This document shows, one piece after another, positions 54,593-64,000 of a stretch of DNA of 64,000 bases. Numbering within the stretch: the stretch's first letter is position 1; each line of letters starts with the position of its first letter. The DNA lies in NCBI GenBank assembly GCA_905221605.1, contig CAJNDS010001380.1:393501-457500 (forward strand), read 5' to 3'. The notes beneath the pieces were generated by a model, which was given only the letters and a program-made list of their open reading frames with translations, was not told the origin of the DNA and did no database searches. The translations under genes were made by a program, and so were the position numbers. This stretch comes from Symbiodinium natans. Taxonomy: Eukaryota; Sar; Dinophyceae; Suessiales; Symbiodiniaceae.

Positions 54593-55470
54593 GTTTAGAA
54601 TTTAGGGTTTAGGGTTTAGGGTTTAGATTTTGCTTGTTTCATGCCCCACTACCCCTCTCCATACTTCCCCCCACGACTCCCTAGGGTCCCCCTTTAAGTA
54701 GCCTTAGCTATTCTGAACTATCCCTGAATCAGCCTAAATCATGGGGGGAACCTAAGGGGGTATAGTATAGAGGGGAGGGGGGTAGTAGGGGAACCCATGA
54801 TTGAATCTTGGGGGGTTAGGGTTTGAGGTTCAGGGTGTCCATCTGCCAAAATATAGGGTTTGTGATTTGCAGGGGTTTGTGGGTTTGTAGGGTTTGCGGG
54901 CTTCGGGTTGCAGGGTTAGGGTCGAGTTACGGGTCCATGTGCCTAGCTTGGGCACGTGTGTGGGCTTTTCAGTAGCTACTGGGCGATTGTTAGGTTTCGG
55001 GTAGTTCCGGGCCTTGACTTAAAGTAGCTGCTGGGCTCGCGAGTTCTGGTTCAGGGTTTGCCGTTGGTTTTGGGACCGTGCACCCTAAGCAAAACCCAAA
55101 CCCCAACCTGGTTGAGAGCCCTAAGCCCCAGACCCTAAACCCTAAATCCAACGCCTAACTCGAGGCCCTCAAAAATGTGCTCCGAAGTACCAAGCTCCAC
55201 GGCCCTCAATCCTTTGCCCGAAGCTGTAAACATAAAGTCCCAAGCCCTGAACTTATATACCTCCTAATGTCCTAGCCAAACCCTAAATCACCAAGAGGGT
55301 TTAGGCCCGGCTCTCGGGTTCTGGGGCGTTAGCCCTGGAACTCTGAAATCTAGGGGGTTTTGGCTTTAGGGTTTATAGAGTCTAGGGTCTAGGGTTTACA
55401 GTAGGGTTTAGGAGTTAGGAGTTTAGGGTTTAGGGTTTAGGGCCCTGTGAGCCCCCCCTGCATCGCTGAG

Positions 55471-55508
55471 GCGGCAGCGCCGTCGGCGTCCCCTTCCGTG
55501 GCGGCTGG
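55471..55508 (+). CDS. Micro-exon, 38 nt
   Basis: GCTGAG acceptor; AAAPSASPSVAA, GG|GTTGTG. Starts in phase 0 as left by the 54592 donor. Ala/Ser-rich linker-like. Confidence 0.4.
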
Positions 55509-55944
55509 GTTGTGCTACCAACTTAAGTCTTAAGGTTTTAGGGTTAAGGGTTATTTAGGGTTATTTAGGGTTTAGGACTTGGGGTTTAGGGTTTAGGGTT
55601 TAGGGTTTAGGGTTTAGGGTTTAGGGTTTAGGGTTTAGGGCTTAGGGCTTAGGGTTTAGGGTTTAGGGTTAACTCCAACTTAAGAGTTAAGGTTTTGGCG
55701 TTCAGGGCTCAGAATATCATGCTCAGGAGTAACTCGACAGTTCAAGGTTTAGGGGCAGAACAGCATGGCCCGGATGCAAAAAAGGGTGTAGGAATACTTG
55801 GGTATACTACTAAGATATTGCGTGTGCAACCATAAAACCCAAAACCTAGAACCCTAGAACCCTACAACCCTAAAACCCTAAACCCTAAACCCTAAAACCC
55901 TAAAACCTAAAACCTAAACCCTAAACCCTAAACCCTAAACCCAG

Positions 55945-56014
55945 GCATCGCAGCTGGACTTCAGCACTGCCTCGCGGTCTCGCGCGGCAGCTCGGGGCCG
56001 CAACTTTCAGGGGA
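55945..56014 (+). CDS. RCC1-like exon
   Basis: AACCCAG acceptor; IAAGLQHCLAVSRGSSGP then QLSG, GTTTTG donor. IAAGxxHCLAV is the RCC1 strand. Phase with neighbours is not fully consistent, so an exon may be missing. Confidence 0.7.
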
Positions 56015-56024
56015 GTTTTGTTTT

Positions 56025-56215
56025 AGGGTTTAGGGTTTAGGGTTTAGGGTTTAGGGTTTAGGGTTTAGGGTTTAGGGTTTAGGGTTTAGGGTTTTAGGGT
56101 TTTAGGGTTTTAGGGTTTAGGGTTTAGGGTTTAGGGTTTAGGGTTTAGGGTTTAGAGTTTTAGGGTTTTAGGGTTTTAGGGTTTTAGGCTTTAGGGTTTA
56201 GGGTTTAGGGTTTAG
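56025..56215. repeat. TTTAGGG array with TTTTAGGG sub-blocks
   Basis: Two short TTTTAGGG blocks lie within a long TTTAGGG array, immediately after the RCC1 exon donor. Confidence 0.95.
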
Positions 56216-56623
56216 CGTGCTAGGCCAATTTCGGACTTAGGCCTCATACTAACTATCCTTAGTAGGGATAATCATAGGAGATGCTGGAATGCCCATCGGG
56301 AACTGTCAGTTAGTATAGTCTACGTTGTTTAGGCTGTTAAGGCTTTCATGCTAATTTTTTTGGCTTGAGTGGTTTAGTGCTTTTGGGGTCTGGGGTTTAG
56401 GGTTTAGGGTTTAGGGTGTTTTGTCTTTTGGGGGGCTTGAGGCCTTTTCGGGCTCCTTTTGGTTGTTCGAGTTGTGGAGGGTTTGAGGCCCTAGGTTTAG
56501 TGGCTCTGTTTGTTTAGGGCGCTGCTGCTTCAGGGTTTAAAAGGGACAGCTTCTGCACCATTTCACAGCAAACCCTGAACCCTAAACCCTAAACCCTAAA
56601 CCCTAAACCCTCCCTGCATACAG

Positions 56624-56704
56624 AGATGCCCACAGGCGGCCGCGTCTACACCTGGGGGAACAGCCGCCACGGGCGGCTGGGCCTGGGTGGTGGGGGCGAT
56701 GAAG
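56624..56704 (+). CDS. RCC1-like exon
   Basis: GCATACAG acceptor; MPTGGRVYTWGNSRHGRLG then LGGGGDE, G|GTGCGG donor. VYTWGNSRHGRLGLG is the RCC1 core. Joins in phase with the 56838 exon across a 133-nt intron. Confidence 0.85.
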
Positions 56705-56837
56705 GTGCGGTGCCCTCAACCTAACACCCTGACACCCTCACACCCTACACCCTACACCCTAAACACTAAACCCTAAACCCCAAACCCTAAACCCCAAACC
56801 CCAAACCCTAAACCCTAAAACCTAAGCCCGTCTCCAG

Positions 56838-56902
56838 ATGATGGGAAGCATTGCGAAAGCACTCCGAAGCTGGCCGGCGCCCAAGTGTCTGAGGCTTCAG
56901 GG
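56838..56902 (+). CDS. RCC1-like exon
   Basis: GTCTCCAG acceptor; after completing Asp it reads DGKHCESTPKLAGAQVSE, the usual ...STPKLV segment before the next blade. Right end is uncertain: GTGTCTG at 56885 or GC at 56903. Confidence 0.8.
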
Positions 56903-56905
56903 CTA

Positions 56906-57029
56906 GGGTTTAGGGTTTAGGGTTTAGGGTTTAGGGTTTAGGGTTTAGGGTTTAGGGTTTAGGGTTTAGGGTTTAGGGTTTAGGGTTTAGGGTTTAGGGT
57001 TTAGGGTTTAGGGTTTAGGGTTTAGGGTT
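56906..57029. repeat. Clean TTTAGGG array
   Basis: About seventeen units follow the last RCC1-like exon. Confidence 0.95.
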
Positions 57030-57059
57030 AGCGTCGGTGGCATGGTCATGCGGTACATT

Positions 57060-57205
57060 CGCGCAAACGCGCGACCACGCGCGAAGACGAGCGAAGACTG
57101 AGCGAAGGCGAGCGAAGGCGAGCGAAGACGTTCGAAGACGAGCGAAGACGGGCGAACACGAGCGAAGATGAGCGAAGACAAGCGACGCTGAGCGAAGACT
57201 TGACT
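57060..57205. repeat. GAGCGAAGAC minisatellite
   Basis: Around fourteen imperfect 9-11 bp units of GAGCGAAGAC(G). The opposite-strand Ser/Arg-Leu frame is a repeat translation. Confidence 0.88.
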
Positions 57206-57335
57206 TCAATGGGCGTCTCTCGATTTCCGGTCTTCGCTCGGGGGGTGCGGGGGGGGGGAGAAGGGCATCAGGATTAAGGCCCACTTGGAGTAGCCGATCT
57301 TCACAAACGAGGGAAGCTGCCTTAGCTATTTCACC

Positions 57336-57459
57336 TACAGGGTGGGGCCCCCTAGTTATAAGTAGAGTTATAAGGGCCCTAAATTGTGTTATAAGGACCC
57401 TAAGTTAGGTTATAAGTCCCTTAACTACAGTTAGTATAGTAAGGGGGCCCCACCCTGTA
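57336..57459. mobile_element. Inverted-repeat element with ACC duplication
   Basis: TACAGGGTGGGGCCCCCT and AGGGGGCCCCACCCTGTA are perfect inverses; ACC lies at both flanks (57333-57335, 57460-57462). Interior has four GTTATAAG words. Left of it SSRSSQTREAALAIS is open. Confidence 0.8.
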
Positions 57460-57783
57460 ACCCTTGAACCCTAGGCCCTGCACCCTGAACCCTTTTCATG
57501 GGTCTGGGGAGTGAGATGTTGGGGTTCAGCAGGCTAGATAGAGGAGGGTGCTGCGGCGAAGGTGCACTATGCCTGCTACACACGGCTGAGAGACCATGGC
57601 CCCCATTCAGGGTCCTAAATAAGTATCCTCCGGGTGATCTTTTTTTGCAGCTACGACCCATTCGAGTTCAACAGATCAACCCTAAACCCCTATTGTTCAA
57701 CAGGCCGCTGCAAGGTTTAAGGGAACCTCCTGGCATGTCTGCGTGATGAAGTTCACGGTGATTGAACCCCGTCGTTGGTCCAG

Positions 57784-57981
57784 GGGTGGCAGGGCTACAT
57801 GTTCGGGGCTATGATGGCGTACTGGGGGTACGGGCACCCGGCCAGAAGAGAGCTTCGAGTGATCATGACAACGAAGGCTCGCCGGGAAGCACTCGCAGAC
57901 CAGACCTGGGTCACCAACTTTCTGGCATTCGTTGGCGCGTCTTGCGCAACAGCTCCATTGCATCAGGAGCGATGGACCTGA
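57784..57981 (+). CDS. Heptamer-free coding island, 65 codons
   Basis: TGGTCCAG acceptor; GWQGYMFGAMMAYWGYGH, RRELRVIMTTKARREALA, DQTWVTNFLAFVGASCAT, to TGA at 57979. Gly/aromatic-rich start and amphipathic middle. Other frames are also open here (for instance MDLRRQNQALRGVR). Unrecognised. Confidence 0.5.
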   Translation, partial: GWQGYMFGAMMAYWGYGHPARRELRVIMTTKARREALADQTWVTNFLAFVGASCATAPLHQERWT

Positions 57982-58013
57982 GGCGGCAAAACCAAGCGCT
58001 CCGGGGGGTTCGG

Positions 58014-58138
58014 GATATGAAGCAGGGTTTATATCTCTTGTACCCCCAAAAGGACACCAGGTATATACACTCACCAATATCAAAAAGGAACCTTATATAC
58101 ACTCACCAAAAATAGTAATATACACCCTGCTTCATATC
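58014..58138. mobile_element. Inverted-repeat element, GATATGAAGCAGGGT family
   Basis: GATATGAAGCAGGGT and ACCCTGCTTCATATC are perfect inverses. If removed, the frame QNQALRGVR continues directly into SVGHMSAADKASNW, so it sits inside a coding exon. Confidence 0.75.
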
Positions 58139-58140
58139 GG

Positions 58141-58264
58141 TCCGTTGGCCACATGAGCGCCGCGGACAAAGCTTCAAACTGGCACATCGCCAACGCTTCG
58201 AGGACGAGGAGTGCCCGCAATCTGGCCCTGTCCCTCGCCCGTGCCAAGTCGGCGACATGTGTGG
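58141..58264 (+). CDS. Exon island right of an inserted element
   Basis: SVGHMSAADKASNWHIAN, RSARNLALSLARAKSATC, G|GTAGTTC donor. Basic, helical; could be a C-terminal or nucleic-acid-binding region. Unrecognised. Confidence 0.5.
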
Positions 58265-58507
58265 GTAGTTCTCTTAATTAAGGTCCCTTTTTGGGATCCC
58301 TTTTTGAAGGGTGCCCGCCTTATCATGGGTACCCAAAAAGGAACCCGAATTTAGGAAACTTCCCATATACCCTCATGTATATGACGGATCATGATTCTGA
58401 ATCAGGGTAAACCCTAAACCCTAAACCCCTAAACCCTAAACCCTAAACTTGTGAATTAGGGTATAATTCCTAAGTTTAGGGGTTGAGGAAGATCTGCGTA
58501 TGTGAAG

Positions 58508-58570
58508 TCTACACGCGACCCTCGACCTGACGAAGGCCAAGGTTGCGATGTCCTACCCTATCGCGGGCCC
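58508..58570 (+). CDS. Exon island
   Basis: GTGAAG acceptor; LHATLDLTKAKVAMSYPI then AGP. Right edge merges into CCCTAAA. Unrecognised. Confidence 0.4.
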
Positions 58571-58663
58571 TAAACCCTAAACCCTAAACCCTCAACCCTA
58601 AACCCTAAACCCTAAACCCTAAACCCTAAACCCTCAGCCCGAACCGCTACACACCCACCCGAG

Positions 58664-58733
58664 GTTCCGGACATTCCCATCGCCAAGCATGTCAGCGGAG
58701 GAGGCTTGGCAGGGGCTAGAGATTGGTGTATTA
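58664..58733 (+). CDS. Exon island
   Basis: CCCGAG acceptor; VPDIPIAKHVSGGGLAGA then RDWCIRDF. Unrecognised. Confidence 0.45.
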
Positions 58734-59188
58734 GGGACTTCGGGTTTAGGGGCTTAGGGTTTGGGGGTTTGGGTTCTTAGGGTTTTGGGTTTTAGGGTTT
58801 AGGGTTTAGGGTTTAGGGTTTAGGGTTTAGGGCTAGGGGTGCCCAGTGGCACCCTTTTACCTGTTTATTTGGGTTCTATAGGTTCCCTGACCCACCCCCC
58901 CCAAGAAGGCATATGGTTCCTGGGCTACCAAGCTTAGGTCTCAGGGTTTAGGGTTTAGGGTTTAGGGTTTGGGGTTTAGGGTTCAGGGTTTTTAGGTGTT
59001 TACGAGCTTGTCAGGCTTTAAGACTTTCAGCTAGGGTTCAGGGTTTCGTTTTGGGTTTACTGTCTTGAGTTTAGGGTTTAGGGTCTAGGGTTCAGGGTTT
59101 TTTTTGGGTTTAGGGTTCACAGTTTAGGGTTTAGGGTTCAGGGTTTCTTTTTGGGTTTACTGTCCTGAGTTTAGGGTTTAGGATTCAG

Positions 59189-59314
59189 AGCGCGGGGTTC
59201 ACCGAAGAACCCTCAGAGCCTAGGGCTGTAGCGTCAGAATTGGCTTCCAGGTGCGCACTCGGCGATTCTGGCACAAAAGGGGAAGCTTCTTATGCATCTC
59301 GGAAGCACTTGCCC
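59189..59314 (+). CDS. Exon island, 42 codons
   Basis: GATTCAG acceptor; SAGFTEEPSEPRAVASEL, RCALGDSGTKGEASYASR, KHLPYT. CAG|GTGCGC at 59250 is an alternative donor. Polar, possibly disordered. Confidence 0.5.
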
Positions 59315-59458
59315 TACACCCTAAACCCTAAAACCTTAAACCCGAAACCCGAAACCCTAAACCCTAAACCCACCCTAAACCCTAAACCCTAAACGCGGCT
59401 TCTGGGCTTGTAGGGCTTTAGGGCTTTTTGGTTTCGGGGCGTAGGGTCTAGGATTCAG

Positions 59459-59540
59459 CGTGAACGCTACAGAGCCCGAAGCCCCCCCAAGACAAAAAGA
59501 AGAAGCCCTAAGCAGCCAAGCCGGTGCCCACGGCCGACAG
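59459..59540 (+). CDS. Exon island with CAG|GTAGGG donor
   Basis: GATTCAG acceptor; VNATEPEAPPRQKEEALS then QAGAHGRQ. The intron starts GTAGGGTTTAGGG, so the array supplies the donor. Confidence 0.55.
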
Positions 59541-59645
59541 GTAGGGTTTAGGGTTTGGGGTTTGGGGTTTAGGGTTTAGGGTTTGGGGTTTTGGGTTTGG
59601 GGTTTGGGGTTTAGGGCTAGGGTTTAGGACTAGGGTTGGATTCAG

Positions 59646-59718
59646 GCGCGGGAGACGTTGAAGGCGAGATTGGTGGGCCTTCACACGGGCGAGCCAGGGC
59701 GTCCTGAGTGTCAGATTG
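59646..59718 (+). CDS. Exon split by an introner
   Basis: GATTCAG acceptor; 24 codons ARETLKARLVGLHTGEPG then RPECQI plus one base. The other two frames contain stops. Followed at once by GTGCTTGGAGG, the element's edge. Confidence 0.7.
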
Positions 59719-59882
59719 GTGCTTGGAGGTTCATGGTACTTCTGAACCAATTATAACTGTACTAATAACCCGCTTCTAAGTCCCTTAAGAGCCCTTATTC
59801 AGGGCTCTTAAGGGGCTTAGAAGCGGGTTTATCCGTACAGTTTTTTAATTGGTTAATAAGTGCCATGAACCTCCAAGTACAG
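59719..59882 (+). mobile_element. 164-nt introner, GGAGGTTCATG family
   Basis: CTTGGAGGTTCATGGTAC ... GTGCCATGAACCTCCAAG sits 2 bases from GT on the left and 3-5 bases from ACAG on the right. A second perfect stem CCGCTTCTAAG/CTTAGAAGCGG forms the centre. GT-AG removal fuses two open frames in phase. This is the clearest introner in the window. Confidence 0.8.
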
Positions 59883-59994
59883 CTAGCCACGTCCCGGGTG
59901 GTGCGGTAGTCGCGCAGCAGCTCATCGAAGAGGGCCCAGCATTGATCGAAGTCGAGCCAGGGCACGCGCAGCTGAATGTGCCCCGAGAATTCGG
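59883..59994 (+). CDS. Exon continuing after the introner
   Basis: Two bases complete Ala, then SHVPGGAVVAQQLIEEGP, ALIEVEPGHAQLNVPREF, GG|GTTTTGGG. The other frames have stops. Acidic-hydrophobic, folded-domain character; family not recognised. Confidence 0.7.
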
Positions 59995-60391
59995 GTTTTG
60001 GGTTCAGAGTTCAGGGTTCAGGGTTCAGGGTTCAGGGTTTAGGGTTTAGGGTTTAGGGTTTAGGGTTTAGGGCTTAGCTCCGGGGAAAAATATGGAGCTC
60101 GCTGGTGGCGAAGGAGGAGGATCAAGGGATCAAGGCTCGTGCCCCTAAGGCTGCACCCCCTAAAGGTTCCAAGTAGGATCCCTTTAGGGTTTTAGGGTTT
60201 AGGGTTTAGGGTTTAGGGTTAGGGATTAAGACTCGTACCCCTAAGGTTGTACCCCTGCGGGTTCCCCCTTGTTCCTGGGTGTAAGGACTAGAGGACGTGG
60301 TTTGTTGATTTTTGCTGGTAACTTGTGCCCCTTAATATACTCCGAATATGCAACCTTAAGGATCTTTTAAAAGGGTCCCCCAAGACTCAAG

Positions 60392-60501
60392 CTAGGATGC
60401 CCAGTAGTGCCCTCATTCCCTTTTTTGGGGGGTTGGGTTCCCTTGTACCCCTTTAAGCAAAAAGGGTACCTTTTTTAATCCTGGGTTACTGAGCATCCTA
60501 G
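60392..60501. mobile_element. CTAG-terminal element, TSD CAAG
   Basis: CTAGGATGCCCAGTAG ... TTACTGAGCATCCTAG, flanked by CAAG at 60388-60391 and 60502-60505. About 85% identical to 49507-49621. It sits inside another element (CTCGTACCCCTAAGGTTG family) that also occurs at 62165-62290. Confidence 0.88.
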
Positions 60502-60564
60502 CAAGGGCACCGCCTTAAGGATCCGAGGTACAAGCTCTAGAGAGGAGGGGTTGTCGTTTGAGCA

Positions 60565-60611
60565 GCCAACCTAGAAGTGCCTTGCAGCTCCAAAGAAGCT
60601 TTGCAACAAAG
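60565..60611 (+). CDS. Micro-exon
   Basis: GAGCAG acceptor; QPRSALQLQRSFATK, then GTAGGGTTTAGGG. A shorter version starting at 60588 is possible. Confidence 0.45.
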
Positions 60612-60612
60612 G

Positions 60613-60757
60613 TAGGGTTTAGGGTTTAGGGTTTAGGGTTTAGGGTTTAGGGTTTAGGGTTTAGGGTTTAGGGTTTAGGGTTTAGGGTTTAGGGTTTAGG
60701 GTTTAGGGTTTAGGGTTTAGGGTTTAGGGTTTAGGGTTTAGGGTTTAGGGTTTAGGG
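60613..60757. repeat. Clean TTTAGGG array, about 20 units
   Basis: The longest uninterrupted TTTAGGG run in the right third of the window, starting directly at an exon donor. Confidence 0.96.
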
Positions 60758-61000
60758 CTTTGCGCGGTCTAGGGTTTATTGTGTAAGGTTCTTAAAGCAG
60801 GGAGGTTCAAAGTAAGGGTAATCAACCCAAGGTTCCCAACCACTCCCCAACTACTCCCTGAGGCTCCCTAAGCTTCCCGAAGGGTTTTCTACGTACCTAC
60901 CCCCCCCATGAACCCCCTTCCTTAAGAACTCGATAAGTCTGGGGGAGACGCGTGCAGCGCCTTTGCACTAGCCCCAAAAGGGTTCCTCTTTGTTTGGTAG

Positions 61001-61130
61001 GATGTTTGGTAGGAATCTTTTGTTTCGCCTAATTGGGGTCCCCTGGTTCTTGGAGAGAAGTAAGAAGAGAGAGCCAGATAGAGCTGATCCGAGTACATGG
61101 AATCCTGAGGCACTTAGGCACGGAGCCCTA
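61001..61130 (+). CDS. Exon island
   Basis: NLLFRLIGVPWFLERSKK, REPDRADPSTWNPEALRH, then CCCTAAA. Hydrophobic then basic. Edges approximate. Unrecognised. Confidence 0.45.
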
Positions 61131-61215
61131 AACCCCCAAACCCTCTTGCGACCCTACGCCCCCAAACCCTCAACACCAAACCCCAAACCCTAAACCCTAA
61201 ACCCAAAACCCTTAG

Positions 61216-61313
61216 CAGAGACTTTTGCCTGGAGGTGCGGCAGCAATCGCCAAGGCCAGCTTGGCTTGCCAAGGACCGATCTCGTTTTGTTGGTCTTGTT
61301 TTTGTTGGGGCAG
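61216..61313 (+). CDS. Exon island
   Basis: CTTAG acceptor; QRLLPGGAAAIAKASLAC then QGPISFCWSCFCW. Right edge unclear before a G(18) run. Unrecognised. Confidence 0.45.
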
Positions 61314-61615
61314 GCCGGGGGGGGGGGGGGGGTGCGGGGTATAGGTTTGACATTACGACCCAGGGTTTGGGGTTCAGGGTTCCGGGTTTAGGGTTGAGGG
61401 TTGAGGGTTAGGAGTTTAGGGCACTTGCGAGGGCCTAATGCTTCGGGTTTAGCGTGTGAAGTTTTGGGTGTGGGGGGGGGGGGGGGGGGTTCGGGAATGG
61501 TAGTCTGGGAGCTTTTGAGGCTAAGACAAATCTGTTCGGAGGGTTTGGGGTTGAGGGTTTAGTTCTTTCGGGGGGTAGGGCTTTTAGGGTTTATGGTTCC
61601 GGGTTTCGCGTTCAG

Positions 61616-61679
61616 GGTCAACCTCGAAACCCGTGGCCTGAAGAAAGCATCTGACGACGGTCGCTGCTCGCAGAGTTGG
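61616..61679 (+). CDS. Exon island
   Basis: GTTCAG acceptor; VNLETRGLKKASDDGRCS then QSW, GTTTAGGC donor. Unrecognised. Confidence 0.5.
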
Positions 61680-61807
61680 GTTTAGGCTTGAGGCTTTAGG
61701 GTTCAGGCTTCAGCTACGAATTGTTTTTTTTTGTTTTTTTTTTTTGCGGCGGGGGGGGGGGGGGGGGGGGGAGTTCTGAAGCAAATAATAGTTTAGGCGT
61801 TAGGCTC

Positions 61808-62021
61808 ATGGCTGTTGGGCGATCAGGGCGGGTCTGCAAGCATGTTTTTTGGCTCAAAAGGGGTTGCCCAGCCTTAAAGCCCGGTGTCTCGTCTCCTCTC
61901 GTGGCGTGGTGAGGCAATCGACCTCGCCATGGGTGGAGTGTACCGTCAGGACTTTGCACACACGAGGTTGCAAGGCGGCTTCTTCAATATGCCACAGGAC
62001 ACGACTTCGAAAAGCCCTTGA
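61808..62021 (+). CDS. Two overlapping-edge coding frames
   Basis: MAVGRSGRVCKHVFWLKR to TGA at 61910, then in another frame EAIDLAMGGVYRQDFAHT and LQGGFFNMPQDTTSKS to TGA at 62019. Probably two exons with an unplaced intron or a frameshift. An AT-rich duplicated element (CTTCGAAAAGCC twice) follows to 62170. Confidence 0.45.
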
Positions 62022-62356
62022 TTGAGAAATTCACCCCTAATTTAGACTAGGGATCATTATTAGGATACAAGGGACTTCGAAAAGCCATTAATTAAGGAAT
62101 TTACCCTACTTTATACTAGGGAAAATAAATTTGAATTAGGGTATATACCTTAATTAAGGGGCCTTGGACGATGCAGACTCCTACCCCTAAGGTTCTACCC
62201 CTGAAGGTTCCCCTTCATATACTCCCAGTATGACCCTTTGATTCCCTTAGGAATAAAGTTGCAACCTTAAGGGTCCCAGGTAGAACCCCCGTAAACCCTA
62301 AACCCTAGACCCTAAACCCCAAACCCTAAACCCTAAACCCTAAACCCCCCTGAAAG

Positions 62357-62506
62357 GACCGCGCAGACCCGGAGCTCCGTCGCCAGAAGGCGTTGATGAT
62401 TGCCGCCCTCGGCCTGGAGCCCCCTGCCTTCCATCACTTCAAGCGCCTCGCGCGCCAAGGGGAGGTCCACCAAAGCCGCCGCTTAAGGGCACACTTGGGG
62501 GGAATG
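62357..62506 (+). CDS. Exon island, up to 50 codons
   Basis: CTGAAAG acceptor; DRADPELRRQKALMIAAL, GLEPPAFHHFKRLARQGE, SRRLRAHLGG. GAG|GTCCAC at 62462 is an alternative donor. GC-rich third positions. Helical; unrecognised. Confidence 0.6.
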
Positions 62507-62681
62507 TTTTTTTTTTTTTCTTTCACTTTTTGGGGGGTACATACATTTTCGATTGAACGGCTGAGAACCCTAAACCCTAAACCCTAAACCCTAAACCCTA
62601 AACCCTAAACCCTAAACCCTAAACCCTAAACCCTAAACCCTAAACCCTAAACATTTTTTGCTAGGGGGTTGCCAGTTTCAG

Positions 62682-62778
62682 CCTAGGCAGTGGAGGACCG
62701 AGTGGTCCAGAGGCCTTGACTCCATTGGGGGGATCTTCTGGAAGCCGAGAGACGAGCAGCAGTGCCTTGGCTTTGTGG
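62682..62778 (+). CDS. Exon, 32 codons
   Basis: GTTTCAG acceptor; PRQWRTEWSRGLDSIGGI, FWKPRDEQQCLGFV, G|GTTTAGGG. Clear coding character. Phase 1 at the end fits the exon at 63092. Confidence 0.6.
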
Positions 62779-62866
62779 GTTTAGGGTTTAGGGTTTAGGG
62801 TTGAGGGTTTAGGGTTTAGGGTTTAGGGTTTAGGGTTTAGGGTTTAGTAGGCTTTGTGGGTTTTTC

Positions 62867-62953
62867 CCTAGGGCTCCAAGTTTACAAATAGTATCTACAT
62901 TGGGGTCTAAAGTCTGTAAATAGTACCTACTTTGGGCCATTTGGAGCCTTAGG
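62867..62953. mobile_element. Small inverted-repeat element, CTAAGGCTCCAAAT family
   Basis: CCCTAGGGCTCCAAGTTTAC ... GGGCCATTTGGAGCCTTAGGG; shorter relative of 14465-14631. Lies in the same intron as the CTAG element at 62976. Confidence 0.7.
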
Positions 62954-62975
62954 GTTTTTGTAGAAACTACAATAA

Positions 62976-63091
62976 CTAGGACCGGGAGTAGGCCCTTTTT
63001 TTCATTTTTTTTAGGGCTGGGGTTCCCTTATACTTCCCTTAAAACCCAAAAAAGGGCACGCTTTCTATTCCTAGGCTACTGCCGGGTCTAG
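62976..63091. mobile_element. CTAG-terminal element supplying an acceptor
   Basis: CTAGGACCGGGAGTAGGCCC ... GGCTACTGCCGGGTCTAG. No clear target duplication (ATAA against AGAA). Its terminal TAG is used as acceptor for the following exon. Confidence 0.75.
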
Positions 63092-63186
63092 AGAAGGAGC
63101 CTGAAAGTGAAACGTCTTGGAGGGGTTCAGAAGTCAGCCAAGGTGCTTCAAAGTCTTCCGATGGCGCCAGATCGAACGCAAAATGA
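63092..63186 (+). CDS. Likely last exon of a gene
   Basis: In phase with 62778 it reads KEPESETSWRGSEVSQGA then SKSSDGARSNAK and TGA at 63184, an acidic/Ser-rich tail typical of a C-terminus. In another frame it stays open to CAG|GTAAGA at 63226, which is the rival reading. Confidence 0.5.
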
Positions 63187-64000
63187 CAAAACAACGCCCC
63201 ACCCCACCTCTGCAGCGAGCGGACAGGTAAGATGAAGCAAGTTGTTAAAGGGAGTATAAAAGGAGGGACCCCTAGAAGGGACCCTTATATAACCCCTAGA
63301 TATACGTACCTTTCATAGTCCCTATATACCTTTAGGTAGCCCCCTGAATAGGCCCGAAGGTCCTGAGGGTCCCTCCTTTAGTTCCCTGAAGTTGTAAACC
63401 GTGGTGCAGCACAAGGCTTTGCAAAAACCCAGTTCCCCAACTTCTGGTACATCGGACCTGCCCTTCCCACCGCTCGAGCAGTGTAAGTCCATGCGGGAGT
63501 TTACGAACATTCGGGACCCCTAGAATCGTCCCCCAGATAGTAGGATTCCCTTTGTAATCAGGGCCCCAATAAGGTACCCCGAATATCGTAAGTCCATGTG
63601 AATCTTAGAGCGGGCAGAAATCTTCTGCGCGGGTCTGGTGACCAGGGCACAACCTGGCGACCAAATGAACCCTAAAATCTTAAACCCTAAACCCTTAACC
63701 CTTAACCCTGAACCCTACACCCTTAACCCTAGACTACTTTTATCCCTGACAAGGTATATGAACCACAACCACTTTTAGGGCTCATCTGGTCCGAAAGGAT
63801 ATTCCAGAAGGAGGCCAGCCGTGGTGACCGACCCTAAACCCCAAACCCCAAACCCCAAACCCCAAACCCTAAACCCTAAACCCTAAACCCTAAACCCTAA
63901 ACACCTGGACTGCCTGGCCTCACCTGTACAGTGCATCTGGGTCGGTACAGACCCCCGGTTCCCGGCTGCAACGCCGCTCGCGTATTTGGGATCCACTTTT
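63187..64000. other. Spacer with small elements and arrays
   Basis: Holds parts of two elements (63235-63340; 63499-63592), degenerate CCCTAAA arrays (63668-63735, 63832-63902) and no convincing exon, although 63360-63500 is partly open on both strands. Confidence 0.5.

Overview
The window looks like nuclear DNA of a protist alga, most simply a dinoflagellate or a close relative. The grounds are plant/dinoflagellate-type heptamers (TTTAGGG/CCCTAAA) scattered through all 64 kb, very short exons, many small inverted-repeat elements that sit at splice junctions, and coding that reads on the + strand wherever frames can be compared. A chromerid or green alga is not excluded. I see no tRNA, rRNA, CRISPR array or prokaryotic operon signal.

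Layout: about 25-140 nt coding islands are separated by introns and spacers. The islands are usually flanked on the left by CCCTAAA arrays and on the right by TTTAGGG arrays, so a typical intron is an inverted pair of telomere-type arms. 0-18 kb: many exon islands of unrecognised proteins; the best pair (17.15-17.43 kb) is joined across a 39-nt intron made only of TTTAGGG. 14.9-17.8, 19.2, 21.2, 32.5, 33.3, 53.2, 55.6-57.0 and 60.6 kb hold the largest arrays, some homogenised for 8-mer variants. 24-37 kb: more islands, including one resembling the end of an SRF-type MADS box. 37.4-56.9 kb: islands that together look like one long RCC1-repeat (beta-propeller) gene. One of its introns (40.37-44.78 kb) holds an introner-like element that was itself split by a 3.38-kb transposon with a 5-bp target duplication and a broken helicase relic. 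57.3-63.2 kb: further islands, including an exon pair split exactly by a 164-nt introner, and a likely gene end near 63.19 kb.

Mobile DNA: at least eight families of 80-270 bp terminal-inverted-repeat elements. One large group has CTAG termini and 4-bp target duplications; another has GGAGGTTCATG termini. Several insert into reading frames and carry GT...AG at or near their ends, so they probably act as introns.

Limits: exon calls rest on reading frame, phase and splice dinucleotides only. No transcript or database search was possible, and frames of short islands can be wrong even where coding is likely.
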